From contig SVQJ01000126.1 of the NCBI GenBank assembly GCA_015065395.1, forward strand, positions 1 to 5,335: 5,335 nucleotides of DNA, given 5' to 3'. Shown here piece by piece: positions 3,503-5,335 of the stretch. Under the pieces are notes generated by a model. It was given only the letters and a program-made list of their open reading frames with translations, was not told the origin of the DNA and ran no database searches. This stretch comes from Oscillospiraceae bacterium. Lineage in GTDB: Bacteria > Bacillota > Clostridia > Oscillospirales > CAG-272. The position numbers and the translations under genes were made by a program. Numbering within the stretch: position 1 is the first letter of the stretch; each line of letters starts with the position of its first letter.

Positions 3503-5335
3503 TTATCTCTTAATGGTAATGGTAACAGCTTCGCCGTTGATACTCCAATCCTTTGCGATACCGTCAAGGCCTGCCTCGAAGGTGAGAGAATCGCAGAGAA
3601 CGGCGCCGGTAAATTCGGAGCTGTCCTTATTGAGGATAGCCTTTATCTTTTCGCTTCCAACGATTGAAACCGCGATGCGGTCCATAACGTTAAAGTCGGA
3701 GTCCTTTCTCATGGTCTGAACCTTGGAGATAAGCTCGCGGATGAAGCCCTCCTCTATAAGCTCCTCTGTGAGAAGGGTGCAGAGAGCAACGGTGATATCG
3801 CCCTCAGCAACGGAGAACCAGCCCTCCTTCTGCTGAACGTCGATGAGAAGGTCGTCTCTCTCAAGGCTGACGGGACTTCCGTTCACCTCAAATGTGAGGG
3901 CGCCTGTGGCATTGAGCTGTGCCATTGCCGCATTTCCGTCCACATCGGTAAGATACTGGCGGATTCCGCCGAGGAGTTTTCCGTACTTGGGACCTACTGT
4001 CTTTAGCTGAGGCTTAAAGCTGTAGGAGGAGATCTCGGAAATATCGGAGGCGAATGATGCTTTCTTAACGTTAAGCTCATCCTCCACTATCTCTCTGTAG
4101 TAATCGCTGATCTCTCTGTCAGTCTTTACGCAGATCTCTGAGAGGGGCTGACGGTTTTTGATGTTGGCACCGTTTCTTGCCGCACGTCCGAGAGTAACTG
4201 CGTTAAGGATGAACTCCATATCGTCCTCAAGTGCCTTGTCGATCATAGTCTCGTCTGCTTCGGGATAATCGCAGAAATGAACGGAGATGGGAGCAGCCTT
4301 ATCAACCGTGCAAACGAGGTTTCTGTAGATATCCTCTGCCATGAAGGGGATCATGGGAGCAGCCGCCTTTGCTGTGGTAACAAGGGCAGTGTAAAGGGTC
4401 ATATAAGCGGCGATCTTATCGTCGGTCATTTCGGTTCCCCAGAAGCGCTCACGGCTGCGGCGAACGTACCAGTTGGAAAGCTCGTCAACAAAGGAGGAGA
4501 GGCACTTTGCCGCCTCGGGGATCCTGTAATTGGAGAGGTTGGCATCCACGCCCTTGACCATGGTGTTCAGACGGGAGAGGATGAACTTATCCATAACGGA
4601 GAGAGCACAATCGGAGAGGCAATACTTTGTGGGATCAAACTTGTCGATATTTGCGTAAAGCACCCAGAAAGCGTAGGTGTTCTGGAGAGTGCCCATGAAC
4701 TTTCTCTGACCCTCGGTAACTGCGCGGTCGGAGAAGCGTGAGGGAAGCCAGGGAGCGGAGTTTGTATAGAAGTACCAGCGGATAGCGTCTGCGCCGTGGG
4801 TCTCAAGAGCGTTGAAGGGGTCTACCGCATTACCCTTGGATTTGGACATCTTTTGTCCGTCCTCATCCTGAACGAGACCGAGAACTATAACGTTTCTGAA
4901 GGGAGCCTTATCGAAGAGAAGGGTGGATATAGCAAGGAGGGAGTAGAACCAGCCTCTTGTCTGGTCAACGGCCTCGGAAATGAAGTCAGCAGGGAACTGA
5001 GCCTCAAAGAGGTCCCCGTTTTCAAAGGGATAGTGGTGCTGAGCGAAGGGCATTGCGCCGGAGTCAAACCAGCAGTCAATAACCTCTGTTACTCTCTTCA
5101 TCTCTCCGCCGCACTCGGGACACTTGATGGTGACAGCGTCGATATAGGGACGGTGGAGCTCGATCTCCTCGGGGCAGTTTGAGGACATGGACTTAAGCTC
5201 CTCGATAGAGCCGATAGCGTGGCGGTGGCCGCAGGAGCATTCCCAGATGTTGAGAGGAGTTCCCCAGTAACGGTTACGGCTGATGCCCCAGTCCTGAACG
5301 TTCTCAAGCCAGTCGCCGAAACGTCCCTTACCGAT
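3503..5335 (-). CDS. ileS: Isoleucyl-tRNA synthetase, type 2 (C-terminal 610 residues; 5' end beyond window)
   Basis: The enzyme attaches isoleucine to tRNA-Ile in the cytoplasm. The frame is open from the right edge to TAA at 3505-3503, giving 610 residues of a protein usually about 1,040 long, so the HIGH motif and most of the editing domain lie outside. Numbering from the edge, the class I core shows DWGISRNRYWGTPLNIW (15-31), putative zinc ligands C33/C35 and C72/C75, VIDCWFDSGAMPFAQ (85-99), DQTRGWFY (124-131) and the ATP-binding KMSKS loop at 162-166. The helical anticodon-binding domain (about 245-400) includes NWYVRRSRERFW (288-299). The C-terminus has the type 2 arrangement (FIRELISKVQTMRKD) and lacks the terminal zinc finger of E. 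coli-type IleRS. Type 2 enzymes as a group tend to be less sensitive to mupirocin; that is family knowledge, not visible here. A strong terminator follows the stop. The start and any T-box leader are outside the window. Confidence 0.96.
   Translation of the reverse strand: MGKGRFGDWLENVQDWGISRNRYWGTPLNIWECSCGHRHAIGSIEELKSMSSNCPEEIELHRPYIDAVTIKCPECGGEMKRVTEVIDCWFDSGAMPFAQHHYPFENGDLFEAQFPADFISEAVDQTRGWFYSLLAISTLLFDKAPFRNVIVLGLVQDEDGQKMSKSKGNAVDPFNALETHGADAIRWYFYTNSAPWLPSRFSDRAVTEGQRKFMGTLQNTYAFWVLYANIDKFDPTKYCLSDCALSVMDKFILSRLNTMVKGVDANLSNYRIPEAAKCLSSFVDELSNWYVRRSRERFWGTEMTDDKIAAYMTLYTALVTTAKAAAPMIPFMAEDIYRNLVCTVDKAAPISVHFCDYPEADETMIDKALEDDMEFILNAVTLGRAARNGANIKNRQPLSEICVKTDREISDYYREIVEDELNVKKASFASDISEISSYSFKPQLKTVGPKYGKLLGGIRQYLTDVDGNAAMAQLNATGALTFEVNGSPVSLERDDLLIDVQQKEGWFSVAEGDITVALCTLLTEELIEEGFIRELISKVQTMRKDSDFNVMDRIAVSIVGSEKIKAILNKDSSEFTGAVLCDSLTFEAGLDGIAKDWSINGEAVTITIKR

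Noticed and set aside
3299..3667. Plus-strand open frame across the hairpins and the end of ileS
   Set aside because: It runs through palindromes, the ileS terminator and antisense to the conserved ileS C-terminus; it has no ribosome site and no recognisable protein.
4277..4741. Plus-strand open frame of 154 codons opposite ileS, and similar frames at 85-519, 842-1096 and 4796-5182
   Set aside because: All lie opposite well-supported coding regions. The reverse frames stay open because of the sense gene's codon usage. No ribosome sites or family resemblance were seen.

Overview
This window looks like chromosome from an anaerobic Gram-positive bacterium of class Clostridia, most likely Oscillospiraceae/Ruminococcaceae-like. 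Four things point there: an OGG1-type 8-oxoguanine glycosylase of the clostridial kind, a eukaryote-like (type 2) isoleucyl-tRNA synthetase, a DUF6062-like protein, and several near-perfect housekeeping (SigA) promoters with purine-rich ribosome sites. The taxon is inferred from protein families; no rRNA or other marker is present.

Layout, left to right. Positions 1-1240 (minus strand) hold two overlapping genes for small cell-envelope proteins: a membrane-anchored protein (662-1240) and a lipoprotein (1-672, cut by the left edge). Both carry degenerate Y-x-Y...G-x-L repeats resembling YD/MORN-variant repeats. They share a perfect-consensus promoter (TTGACA-N17-TATAAT, 1383 to 1355) that starts on the base after the preceding gene's stop codon. 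That promoter also shows that the 662-1240 gene starts at 1240, not at the longer open-frame start at 1366. Positions 1384-2259 (minus) encode 8-oxoguanine DNA glycosylase. A 60-bp divergent promoter region separates it from a plus-strand DUF6062-like gene (2320-3036) with two C-x2-C / C-x2-H modules.

Positions 3037-3502 are a 466-bp convergent intergenic region with no credible gene, but it is rich in structure. It holds a strong promoter pointing leftwards, antisense to the DUF6062-like gene. It also holds a nested inverted-repeat element (about 3152-3412) in which an outer helix encloses three hairpins placed end to end, one of them a perfect palindrome with 31-base arms. A strong terminator for ileS follows. 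Positions 3503-5335 (minus) are the C-terminal 610 residues of ileS, cut by the right edge.

The protein-coding genes are mostly ordinary: translation, base-excision repair and envelope proteins of unknown role. The stretch most worth a second look is the structured intergenic element together with the antisense promoter beside it. Its copy number, mobility and transcription cannot be judged from this window alone.
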